Shown piece by piece: positions 1 through 9,849 of a stretch of 46,065 nt of DNA (its first letter is position 1; each line of letters opens with the position of its first letter). Origin of the DNA: Phaeoceros laevis (taxonomy: Eukaryota > Anthocerotophyta > Anthocerotopsida > Notothyladales); contig JBNGIQ010009290.1 of the NCBI GenBank assembly GCA_049999765.1, forward strand, positions 1 to 46,065. The letters run 5' to 3'. Made by a program: the position numbers and the translations under genes. The notes under the pieces were generated by a model, which was given only the letters and a program-made list of their open reading frames with translations, did not search any database and was not told the origin of the DNA.

Positions 1-204
1 GTTTGAGACATGGTGCAAATTGAATGCCATACCACCTTATGCTTGTGTAAATCTCGCGATGAAGACCATGTGAACCCACCATTTTCTTTTGAACCACCAT
101 TTTTTTTTGTGAGCTGTTAGCCTGTCGGTGTGGGGTTAAGCCAACACAACGAACAACTCTATATCAATTGAAACAAAGGTCTCAAAAATCTCTTGACAAA
201 ATCC

Positions 205-400
205 TCAATTATTTTACATTTTACACTTTACATGTTGCCATATTACACATCAAATTATATATACTTTACACCTGGGCCCAATTTTTCTTACGTGTAAGCG
301 AGTTATGGTTTACAGTTGGTTACATCTCGCTCTACTGTATTACATTACATATTACATGTAAAATAATAATCTTACATTGTAAGGTGTAAAATATGTAAAA
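205..400. repeat. Left subterminal TTACA/TGTAA repeat cluster
   Basis: An AT-rich block with many copies of TTACA and TGTAA in both orientations, for example around 213-245 and 345-395. Such clusters are known transposase-binding regions at the ends of hAT elements. A matching cluster lies at 1490-1655. Confidence 0.55.
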
Positions 401-437
401 CAGAGGTAAACCTTATGTAAATCTATTGATTTCTAGT

Positions 438-1330
438 CTAATATGTTGTCCCTATCTTGATGATGCCCTCCTCCTCATCCTCTGCCTCATGGGTCTTATT
501 TTCCTCAACCTCACCTTCTATGTCATCATTTCCATTTTCTAGGGCTATTTCTAGAGGTGGTAGACTACCCAAAAATGCCATGAACGCCTCCCAATCTTCA
601 ATACCTATCTTTCCCCTAGGTCTTCCAAGAACTCTTCTCTTAAAGTATATATAGACAAGCATGCCAACCCTCCCAACTAGTGTCTTTGCTCGATTGTTAG
701 TCCACACATGCTTCCATGTGCTCCAATTGCGCTCACGAGCAGTTACGGTAGGAGGAATGCTCAACAACTTCGTAGCTACTTCCATGAGATGAGGACAATT
801 TTCCCCATATGTATCCCACCACTCTACACCCTGGCCAACTAGTCCTTGCTCGAAATGCATCTTAAGTTCTTAACATCTATTGATAACCTATGAGGCTTGG
901 AGCGAAAAGTATTAAGCTGAGACAATACACAAGGCATATCTCTTTCATCATCAACCACCTTCAGAATCACCTTCTCACCTTTTATTCGAGCAGCTTGAGG
1001 GATTTGTGCATTTCAATTATAATGCTTTGGGTCAAGCATTGCAGCTACGATAAAGCTATCATGCTATCCAAACTCTTTTCTCTTTTCCCATATCTCTGGA
1101 AGAAACATGACAACTTCATTAAAGAGATGTGACCTGCAACCTTGAGATGTTACATCATATTGCTGATTGAGAACATCCAAAAAGGATATTGTTGTTGCAT
1201 CCTCAAGATGCTCATCTAGCTTCTGAAGCATCCAATAAGCATCTCCCAAAGTAACTAGCTCCCCCTCTAGTTCATGTATCATGTCACAAATAGGACCAAA
1301 GAGACGATGATGACTGTTCGATGCGGCTCC
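438..1330 (-). pseudogene. hAT transposase remnant (C-terminal dimerisation region)
   Basis: The open stretch at 438-860 (140 codons on the minus strand) encodes a typical hAT C-terminal dimerisation domain. It has WWDTYGENCPHLMEVATKLL, then the signature ERNWSTWKHVWTNN, then a VGMLVYIYFKRR helix and an acidic tail. Upstream in transcription order, 1016-1057 encodes AAMLDPKHYN, matching the conserved LDP motif of these transposases. The stretch 1064-1282 is open in a related frame. Stops and frame changes separate the pieces, and no N-terminal zinc finger or catalytic core is visible, so this copy should be inactive. The domain belongs to the hAT superfamily; the exact subfamily is not resolved. 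Confidence 0.7.
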
Positions 1331-1489
1331 TCACAACGAGCTGAATAGAATAAAGAAAGTCTTGTTTCGATCAACATAGCTAACAACACCAACTCTCTCT
1401 GTATGCGGCTGCACCCACCATCTCCATGCCACAAGTTTGCACTTTGCTACTATGCCCTAACTTGGTGGCATGTTTGCAACTTACCTTTT

Positions 1490-1655
1490 TTTTTTGATTA
1501 CATGTTGCAAAGGTAATTACATACAATAAAAGTAATTACACATGCAGAATGTAATTACAATTGCAAAATGTAATTACAAATACATGTAATGTAATTTTTG
1601 CGCTTTACAAAGTTTACATGTAACTGCTTACATTTTACACTTTACTTACACCTCA
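1490..1655. repeat. Right subterminal repeat cluster with GTAATTAC palindromes
   Basis: Four copies of the palindrome GTAATTAC, spaced about 20 bp apart between roughly 1510 and 1580, are followed by further TTACA/TGTAA words to 1655. This mirrors the cluster at 205-400 and supports one element spanning both. Confidence 0.6.
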
Positions 1656-1685
1656 TCATGCTTACCTGTAAACCCAACACCCCTA

Positions 1686-2003
1686 TCCTCAATGGGTCTG
1701 GAGAACTCTCTCTCTCTCTCTTCTTATTGCTTTCCAGTTCTGGTCAAACTTAATTTTCTTTCAATTGGTCGGGTTCCAATCTTCCTTGAGCCCTTGGGCT
1801 CAAGAAACCAAGGGCTCAAGAAAAGCGGGGGAAACGAATCTGAACCTACTTTTCTTTCAGCCAAAGATTGGCCGATTAGATCGAACAACCAGTGGTCCCA
1901 TCTGGCGATCGGCCAAATTGAAGCATCAGAAAAGTAAGGCTGTGCTTGTTGAGCCGGGCAAAAAGGAGCAGCTGAAGAAGAAGGTGAAGGAATAAATAAC
2001 AAT
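1686..2003. other. Spacer between hAT element and RqcH-like gene 3' end
   Basis: It holds a CT-rich run near 1706-1717 and an inverted repeat around 1785-1816 (GAGCCCTTGGGCTC followed by CCAAGGGCTC). An open frame on the plus strand (to 1995) ends in a lysine-rich tail but matches no family I recognise. The stretch probably includes the 3' untranslated region of the minus-strand gene to its right. Confidence 0.4.
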
Positions 2004-5000
2004 TCAACGGACAGCAGCGGCAACTAGCTCTGTGCTGGGTTGCCTTCCCAAGATCACCTTCTCCTTCTCCACCAGCACTTGCCCCGGCTTCATCCCCTTC
2101 ACCTTCTTCAGGTGCTTAGGGCTGGTGTAGGATACTTCAGCCTTGCCGCTCCCGCGTGCCTGCAAGGCCAGCAGGAGGAGTTCAGATGCTTGGCATTGGT
2201 TAACACTTGCCTTTGTCCTGAATTCTGAGGTCAGCAGCAGCTTACCTTGGAGAAGTAGGCAGCGATGTCGGCGGAGAATTGCAGGTCTTCCTCGGCGGCG
2301 ACCTTACCCGGTGGCACACGGAGCAGAAGCTGCAGGACAGTCCGTTACAATTAGGCCAGGATGGACGGGACGGGATGAAACGGAATGCATGATGCAATGT
2401 TGCGGAACGGAATGAGGGGCCGCACATGGCAACCGGCGACGTTCCGAGCGTGAAACCAGAGGTCGTAGTCGGTGGCCACGCGGTTTGTGAGCAAGTCGTT
2501 CTGCTTGTTGTTTTTCCCGGCCAGCACTTGATACCCTGCGGCCAGAGCAGTATACATGAGATTTTGGACGACAGGACAATCCATTTCGTGTGGTTGTACG
2601 GTCAGTTAGCCACCTGAGGGAGACACATATTGCCGCATGCCGCTCACCACATACTCCAAGGCAGACTGTTTCTTCTTCTTCTGCTGTTTTCCCTTGGTAG
2701 ATTCAACTGAAAAATGCAAAAAGCAAAGCGGGCATTTCAGCAATCACAAAGGAGGCAAAAGATGCAAAGACTTACGAAATAAACCAAGTTTGCGAGCTAA
2801 CCTGTAGACAAAGGCTTCATGTAACCTTGCTCGATCAGCTCGTCTCGAATCTGAGCTAACAGGAGAGACACCATTCGGTAGATACGGATAAATTAGTGCC
2901 TCCCCTCAGTCTGTCGCAGCACCTTACCAGGCTTCAAGTTTGCTATTCAGTGACCATGAGGAGAATCATCTTTCCTTACCTCTTCCAACGCCTTGAAATC
3001 TAACGGAGTCTCATATCGTTCCAGTTGGTGGAGGGACACCTCCACCTAATGAACACCGAAACAATGACTCATCAATATCCCAGCGCCACAGGATCTCCAA
3101 TTGTGTCGATAGCAAACAGGAGATGTCACCTGTGTCAGGTAGGCAAGCTCGTCACTGGCATCTCTAAGTAGCGGTGCAATGGCACCAGCCGATCTCTTCA
3201 TTTTCTGGCTGCAGGAGCAAACCCGTTATTCTCTTCCCCATCTGTCTCATAAAGCAAGTGGTGGAAGACTTGCAAGGGAGAAAAGGTGTCACCTGCGCTT
3301 GTACAGTTTTTGAGCTGCAACAATCGCTGTCTGAAGAGGATCTAAGCTCAGCACCACGGGCTCTCCCGTCTCAAAATCAAGTACCTGCCTTCAGTGCTAC
3401 CAGTTACATTTTGCCTTTCTGCTCAATCTGCAACACCAACACAATCAACCCAAAGCCCCCACCTCCACGGATGAGGCACCCCTTTCGCACAGGTGCAGGT
3501 TTGCCATCAAGAGATCTCCCTTCTTCACTATGTCACTAAAAGATTTGGACGCCTCCATCTGCTCTGAGTACGTATTTACCTGGACACAAACCACAAATCA
3601 ACTTCTCCAGTTGTAGGACAGAATCTCATACTCACTGACGAGGAAAAGGAGAGAACAACAGAAAAAAAGAAATAGCAAACCTTAGTCTGCACTTTCTTCA
3701 AAGCCGCATTAAGCTTTGCACCTAGTTGATGCTTGAGCTGAAAGGTCATGCATGACATGGTAAGAGATGATCAAACACTCCTACCATACCCATCTACTGA
3801 CAACCATGAGAATCGCCTGAGGTCTTCTGGTAGCACCAATGACATAAACCTGGACTACCTGTTGAAATTTTTCCGCCCAGTAAATGCTAGAGTAGTAATC
3901 AAAAAGCATGGAGAGAACATTGTCTGCTTGTTTCCCGTCACATAGGATGTAAGGCTCATCTGCTCCAAGCACGGTGTAACAGCTAGATGCCCTGCAGAAT
4001 CGGAGTCAGATCCATTGTCAGTGTTTTCAGCTTAGTTTGAGAAAGGCCAAACCTCAGGTGAGTGGCCTTTCATGCTTGACATAAGGTTACACAAAATGCC
4101 TGCCCCCCACGTACAGGTGCAGCTGGAGACAAGAAAAGCTTTGAAAACGAAACAAACCTGATCATGCCTGGTCTGAATTGCTGTGCTTTGAGACAAGCCA
4201 GCCATTCCTGCCAAGCACTGTGCAACGAAAGCCACTTCTCCTCGGTCACCTCAGCCACATTCTGACAACAGAAATGGGTTTCAAAGGGTGAGTGATGACT
4301 TGAGCTTGCAAATTCCAACAGCAGGAGTTCAAGAAAAACACAGAGAAAACGAACTTCACAGCATACTAACCTTCACTTACAGTTTCAAGTTGAAGGCCAG
4401 CCTTGCACATCAGTTCCTTTGCCAAGGCTGGACTAACCCCTCTGAACGATTGCACCTACACGCAGAAGCCACACCTCATCCTTCTAGACTATGTTTTTAT
4501 GGCATCGCTGTCTGAAAGCTCAATACCCTATGAACACACATTGGGGCGTACCAAGGCCAGTGCTAGCTTCTCTTGGAAAGTTGCCCGAATGACAGATCTC
4601 CACTCCACCCAGCTGTACATCTTTCAGGACATGCATCAACTTGGCAGCCCGAGTAATGCCCGCATGGCAGCACCCATAGGTTTCGTGCACATGACCCATG
4701 GAATGGCCATAGATTACCTCGAAGACAAACCATCAGGATTAGTGCCTGGAGCTGGAGGCGGTAGCTGATATTTACCACCAACCTGCATTGTCCTCACAGT
4801 TGTCATCCGTGAACCCACCTGCTCATCATGCAAGGGCCAAGTCAGAGATGCAGGATCACACGGCACCATCGGAACAGACAGACAGTTAGTTAGCCGAAGG
4901 AGGATGAATCTCCTCCACGCTTCAAACTAGTGTACCTGATATGCACAAGCAAGAATTTCTCCAGAAGAATCCGCGAGCACAACATTGCTGTACCGCCCCA

Positions 5001-5705
5001 TGATCTCAACGTAAATATCCTTGGCGGGAGCCTCAGTCGGCCGGACACCAAGCCTCAGCTGGGCCACCCGCTCCCAGGCCCCTGGTACAACAACCTGCAA
5101 GTCGCAAAGCGACGCGCAGGTCAATGACATCGTGCTCATCAACAAGAGGTAGCTGGTAGTGGCAGCTGGTGACAGTGCCGACCGGACCCCACCTCAACAA
5201 TGGCCAGGTTCCTGAGGAGGTATCCGAGCTGGTCCCCGAACGAAAGCACTGCGAAAGTAGAGTCGAAATTCGGAGCGCTCCCAATGGCAAAGTGCGCAGT
5301 CATGGGGTGCCAGCACAAGTACAACCAAGCCGACTTGTCCAGTGTCCGGATCCCCAGCACCAGAGTGTGCTTGTCCACCTGTAGCACCCGGTCGATCTTG
5401 GCTGGAAGCCAAGCACGCAACTCCTCACAGGCAGCACAAACAGCAGTGTGGTCCATCCCTTGCACAGCTTGGACCTTTCCTCCTCCTAACCTGGTTGCAA
5501 AACCCCTAAACCCTCCGCCATATCTAGGATTGCGCACCCATTGGCGTGGTCTGGGCACGCTTCGTCCGAGCCCAGGAGAATCCAAGCACCTCAGCCTGTG
5601 GACCTTCCATCGCCTGGACGTTGTTAATCTCGAAGAAGCAGAATCCCTCCATTGCAGACGGTGCAGAGTGCCAGGGGCCCAGCTCAAGCAGGCCCAGGAA
5701 GCCAT
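2004..5705 (-). CDS. Bacterial-type RqcH/NFACT ribosome quality-control factor, probably plastid-targeted
   Basis: RqcH/Rqc2 proteins bind stalled large ribosomal subunits and recruit tRNA-Ala to add C-terminal alanine tails. I rebuilt 17 exons: 5193-5705, 4936-5094, 4718-4818, 4552-4612, 4381-4455, 4158-4261, 3859-3991, 3681-3737, 3463-3579, 3293-3384, 3130-3208, 2980-3045, 2802-2850, 2614-2706, 2426-2535, 2246-2329 and 2004-2159. They join in frame to 682 residues. Residues 1-83 are Ser/Arg/Trp-rich and low in acids, like a plastid transit peptide. The NFACT-N domain follows (LVLGIRTLDKSAW; DIYVEIMGRYSN), then a short coiled coil near 360-416, then NFACT-R with DLWFHARNVAGCH at 591-603. Size and sequence match bacterial RqcH, not cytosolic NEMF, which is about twice as long. 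The Asp-Arg pair needed in bacterial RqcH aligns with Glu179-Arg180. Plastid location is inferred. An alternative start is Met84 (5456). Confidence 0.9.
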
Positions 5706-6143
5706 TTCTCTACCCAGGTAGTAGCCTAACCATGACAATGCTGTCCGGATTTACGCAGCACAACATCAGCAACATCAACAGAGACCATACCACCAGAGGA
5801 GTGGAACAAGGAATGTTTGCGATCACGATTAGGGCACGTATGAAACAACCAGATTGAACACTTTCAGACAGGACTCTCAGCAACCAGAAATGAAGTGCTC
5901 GCCGATGGCCATGAGCTCAAATCACCACACAATTCAAGCAGGTTTGGCACATTGGCAGGATGAAAATAGCGAATTCAGATTGAAGCATGGCAGCGTCGTG
6001 GATGACATCCGATTGCCAGGAATCGGAGCCCTAAAAAAGAGTAGACTATTTTTTGGTGACATGTGCATCTTCAGCAGCCGCCTCACCAAAACCACCAGCT
6101 ATAAGTTAGACGTCCTACAAAGCGGCGTCCCGTCGAGAAGCCA
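5706..6143. other. Spacer between RqcH-like gene 5' end and TPD1-like gene 1
   Basis: No gene is recognised here. The stretch should hold the RqcH-like promoter and 5' leader on the right of that gene, and the 3' untranslated end of the first TPD1-like gene. I see no clear TATA box or long repeat. Confidence 0.4.
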
Positions 6144-6887
6144 TCACAGCTTGCAGATCCTGGACGTGGACGGCTTGATGACCGACATGAAGGATGCTCC
6201 GTACTGGAAAATAAGCAAGTTGAAGGGGACGATGGCGTTCCCTCCGTTCACCAGGCAATCGTCCGTTTCCTTGATCCTGACGAAGACGTCGGGGTCGACG
6301 GCGATGGTGCTGATGAAGTCGGGGCAGTAGGCGCGGACGTCGCAGATCGTGCAGGCGATGCAAATGTTGACGATCTGCACCTGGAACATGGAGTTGGGGT
6401 TGTTCGCCGAGTGCTGCTCTATGAGCAAACACGTCCTGGCGGAGCACGCCGCAGGCTCGCCATCAGATTCTTCATTCGGCTGGGGGGCTGTGACCATCAT
6501 CTGCGTGGAGTTGCGATTCGAGTTTCCCCGCAACCAAGCGAGGCTCGCAGGCAGTGTCGATGCCGGACTCCTAATATTATCTGCAGGCGCAATGCCGTGT
6601 CCAAGATAAGAAAAATGCCTCACATACGTAAATCTCCATCAATCCTACTGTAACAAACACAGCAGCAGACTGTGTGTGCAAAAGGCTTGAGGTAGCTGGC
6701 TAGCTAATTCGTCAGCCCCGGCCCCCTTACCGAGCAAGGATGTGCGGTTGCTGCGAGAATAGGTCGTGGCCGCGCCTAGCTTTCTTGCCGGCTGCTGTGT
6801 TGCGCTGACAGCCAAGGTCACAATCAGGAAGAGGCACATGAGCAGGCTGCTTGCTCCCACATTCGACTGAGGTATCCTTCTCGCCAT
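6144..6887 (-). CDS. TPD1-like secreted cysteine-rich protein (tandem copy 1)
   Basis: TPD1 (TAPETUM DETERMINANT1) proteins are small secreted ligands; in Arabidopsis TPD1 activates the receptor kinase EMS1. Two exons, 6731-6887 and 6580-6144, join with a phase-1 intron to 197 residues. The start gives MARRIPQ followed by a hydrophobic signal peptide (LLMCLFLIVTLAVSA). The TPD1 domain fills the C-terminal ~105 residues: CSARTC, VNICIAC, CDVRAYCPDF, then DDCLVNGG and LLIFQYGASF, ending at a final Cys. These match the family's N-C, CG-F, DCLVN-G and F-Y-NSF landmarks. The linker after the signal peptide is polar and unrecognised. A second copy with the same strand, exon count and intron phase lies at 7869-8852, so this is a tandem duplicate pair. 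The receptor is unknown. Confidence 0.85.
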
Positions 6888-7868
6888 CTGAATTCTGTAA
6901 ATCAGCAGCATCGTCAGATTAAACCCAACCCAACCCTTGTGGCATGCAGCTAGCTAGGTTTGCCATGCCTGCAGCTGCAAGCGACAGCGGCTGAGCTACC
7001 TAGCTGGGCCGCCATAGCCAGCCCCCCCTACAGCGCTGCAAAAGCTTTGGCGGACTGGAAAAAAAATCACACACAACCAGGAATGGAATGCACATTGCAC
7101 GCACATTGCCCAAACTTGAAAAAATTAGTGAGCACCTGATGAAGACGCAGACCAACTGCAAGCTGAAGGAAGAGGACTGCTCGAGGAAGCGAAGGTGCTG
7201 AAAGCCGGCGGCGAGGGCTTCTCCAACGGAAAGCAAGGAGCACTGGTGAGCGGTGGGAGGAAGGAAGGAAGCTTAGAAGGGAGCTGAAGCGGGAATGCCC
7301 GCGGCGGCCCCTCATTAAGAGCCAGCCAGCCAGCCAGCCATCCGCCGGGGATCGTACGTACTGTACAGCCTCCCTTTTTAGCTCCCATGCGAGGGAGCAG
7401 CGGCTGTCTCTAATGATCTGAGTCCACGTTGGCAGGATGAGCCCGCAAAGCGGCTGGGCGGCTGGCTGGGCGGCGCTTCTCAACCCGTACATGTACGTGC
7501 TAGCCCAGCTCCAAGATAGCCTAGCAAATCGGATACAATCGATGAAATTGCTCATAATTGCTTAAACTGTACGAACATTGCACAATGCATTGTGGAAGCA
7601 AGCGCTTGCTTCCACCTGCAAACTTGTCCCCTGGAAGGAAAGGGAAGGGAACAACCACTCGAAGTTTACAGGAATTCAATCGAAATTTATGTGGCACTTC
7701 CGACGATGCTCAAAAAATAAATTTAAATCTAGCTACAAGCACAGCAGTTGCAATGCCGGCAACAGCAAGGAAGTCCTTGAGCTGTACGTACGTATACAGT
7801 TAGGGACCGTTGAGGTCTATCCAAGGAAAGCCACTAGGGACCTTGCTAGCTAGCTTAGCAAGCTAAAG
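6888..7868. other. Spacer between the two TPD1-like genes
   Basis: About 1 kb with no gene recognised. It should hold the promoter of copy 1 (right of 6887, minus strand) and the 3' end of copy 2. A short tandem run of CCAG/GCCA units lies at 7321-7340. A CTAGCTAG-type palindromic run lies near 7843-7868. No confident core-promoter element was found. Confidence 0.4.
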
Positions 7869-8852
7869 CTATGTACACCGCCTCGGCGGATTGAGGCAGA
7901 TGGGAGGTAGCGGCACCGGCCTCACCGGCGGCCCCGCCCAAGGCTCACGCACGCGAGGGTAGCGGCGCCGGCGCCTGCGCTTGCAGGGCAGGGCGGTGCT
8001 GGGCCGGATCTCCGACTGGAACGACGCGCCGTACGTGAAGACGAGCATGTGACCGGGGAAGAAGCCGTGGCCGCCATTCACAATGCAGTCGGTGTCGGAG
8101 CCGTTGTTCCTGCGGAACACGGCGGGGTCCACCCAGATGGTGCTGATGAAGTTGGGGCAGTAGGCGTGGACATGGCACAGGTAGCAGTCCAGGCAGATGT
8201 TGATCATCTGTACGTTGAAGAGCGAGTTGGGGCCGGTGGCGTGCTGGGCTACTTTGATACATTTCCGGGCGCTGCAGCTTCCGCCGGATCGCGAGCCCCA
8301 ATTTAAATCGATCTTCACATCGGTGTCGATGCCGCTGCCACCACCGGCTGTGAGGCTCAACTTGCCGTCATGATCTATAGAGATAGCAAAAGTTGCACGC
8401 GCACAGAAATTCAGAGCCGGACGCTCGCAAGTTGCAACTTAATAAATGAATGAATATATTCAGTCACGTAGATAGCTAGATAGCTTCATCAAACCCACCT
8501 GTAGACAAGATAAGCAGCTATAGATGAAGCCCTGGCTGGCTTAGGCAAGCAAGCAAGCAAGCAAAGCACGTAACTACGTACCTTCTTCATCGCCCGAGAA
8601 TTCGAAGCCGATGCCGGAAGCGGATGCTTTAACGTCGATGTTTGCAGAAAGAGGCAGGTCGACGTCGACGCCGAGGCCGAGACCAGACTCTGAGCTGGAG
8701 TTTTGTGTAAACGATACGTCTAGTAGGCCGTCCTGAGCTCCTACGCTGACGGAAAGGTATACCATGAACAAACACAAAAGCCTAAGGCTGCAGGTGGCTC
8801 TTCCAATGATCATCACACCGGACGAAGCACCCTCAAGCTTGGCCGGCGCCAT
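7869..8852 (-). CDS. TPD1-like secreted cysteine-rich protein (tandem copy 2)
   Basis: Two exons, 8582-8852 and 8374-7869, join with a phase-1 intron to 258 residues. The N-terminus has a signal-peptide core (LRLLCLFMVYLSVSVGA). An acidic, glycine/serine-rich linker of about 110 residues follows; it is specific to this copy. The TPD1 domain shows CSARKC, INICLDCYLC, VHAYCPNF, FRRNN, TDCIVNGG, LVFTYGASF and a final Cys. It is closer to the flowering-plant consensus than copy 1 (it keeps FRR). After the last Cys comes a basic, proline-rich tail (KRRRRRRYPR) of about 35 residues, which could be a processing site or an ECM-binding patch; that is inference. Same domain, strand and intron phase as copy 1. 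Confidence 0.87.
8544..8564. repeat. GCAA tetranucleotide microsatellite in the intron of TPD1-like copy 2
   Basis: About five tandem AAGC/GCAA units lie inside the only intron of the second TPD1-like gene. It is a simple repeat with no visible coding role. Confidence 0.7.
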
Positions 8853-9849
8853 CTTAGGTCTAGATCTGCTCACACACGAACAAACAGATATCCCTGCCGA
8901 CGTCAGTCCTATCAAATGCACAGTGCTCTGAGCACTCGAGATCTATGCAGAGATGCAGCGAATCGGATGCACAGATCTATAGATCTAGGTCAAAATCTCT
9001 GCTGCAAAACTGTGACGAAAATCACGATCCAGGATTAAGGCCTGTGACCTGCAGGAATGGATGCTGACGAGCGCTGTCATCGGCGTTCCTCCGGGTGCAT
9101 CTGTAGTTAAGTGGAATCAGTGTATCAAGCAACTACCTCTAATACCCCTAGGGCCGTTATATAGGTCTACGGATCGGCAAGCGGGGCACCGAGATGATAT
9201 TGTATTCGCATCGAGTTTGCACCGGGATAAACTCCTACTTAAACTAGACCGAGGCTGGCACACGTATATGGCTCTCGCAACTTTGTTACAATTTCAGGAA
9301 CCAGTGTCACATTCCAGCTAACAAACTTTACAAAGTCGTGGGAGGGAGAAGTGCTCCTGTAAGTTCTACCTCGGACGGAAAATCGGACGACAAATCGAGC
9401 TCCCGCACCGCACAGTCGGAATACTTGCTAGTCCGGCCAGAACCTTTTTACCAGGACCTGCTCAAGTGCCTGGCAAGGCTCCCCAACTTGGAGCCGTGTC
9501 TCTCCCCACACGTCTGCCAAAGCCTCGTCCAGCGTGCCCTTTCAAAACTAGAGTACCCACAGCCAAGTGGGGAGAGGAAAGACTAGGTGCACCTCGAGTA
9601 GTTACAACGAAGCCTCAAGTCTCTCCACTCACTTCACTCTCTCCGCCTGATTAAAACTGGGATGCCTGGATAAGACCACCAGAGTGCCGCCCGTGCCCAA
9701 GTCGACCTACCCCTGAAGAAAACATGTCTGCCATTGAAGAATGTAGGTCAGGACAATTGAGGCAAACGAAACAAAACAGTATCTCTTGAGGCGCAAGGCA
9801 AGAAATCAGAATACCTGCTCTTACAACTCTCTCAGACTTTTGCTCTTGA
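8853..9849. other. Spacer between TPD1-like copy 2 promoter and OEP61 3' end
   Basis: About 1 kb. The left part should be the promoter and leader of TPD1-like copy 2; the right part is likely the OEP61 3' untranslated region. Short open frames on the plus strand near 9061-9586 show no recognisable domain and were not called. Confidence 0.4.

Larger units (their letters stand above)
123..1685 (-). mobile_element. Degenerate hAT-type DNA transposon
   Basis: A decayed hAT element is inferred from three things. First, minus-strand transposase remnants sit in the middle (see the pseudogene entry). Second, both sides carry dense subterminal TTACA/TGTAA words (about 205-400 and 1490-1655), including four copies of the palindrome GTAATTAC on the right. 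Third, the outermost bases resemble an imperfect terminal inverted repeat: GGTGTGGGGTTAA near 128 against the reverse complement of the bases near 1671-1683 (GGTGTTGGGTTTA), 11 of 13 matching. I could not find a matching 8-bp target-site duplication, so the exact ends are uncertain. The element is short for an autonomous hAT and is probably internally deleted. Confidence 0.55.

Noticed and set aside
1692-1995. Small plus-strand frame with a Lys-rich C-terminus next to the hAT element
   Set aside because: No family match and no splice support; it overlaps the likely 3' untranslated region of the RqcH-like gene.
3360-3462. Extra RqcH-like exon reading IEQKGKM near 3406-3426
   Set aside because: It runs into a stop and leaves no intron of workable size before the next exon; joining 3463 to 3384 instead gives ERGASSVEVLDFETGEP in phase, as in the family.
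5200-5721. Plus-strand 173-codon open frame opposite the first RqcH-like exon
   Set aside because: It is antisense to a well-supported exon, has no recognisable domain and stays open because of the exon's codon composition.
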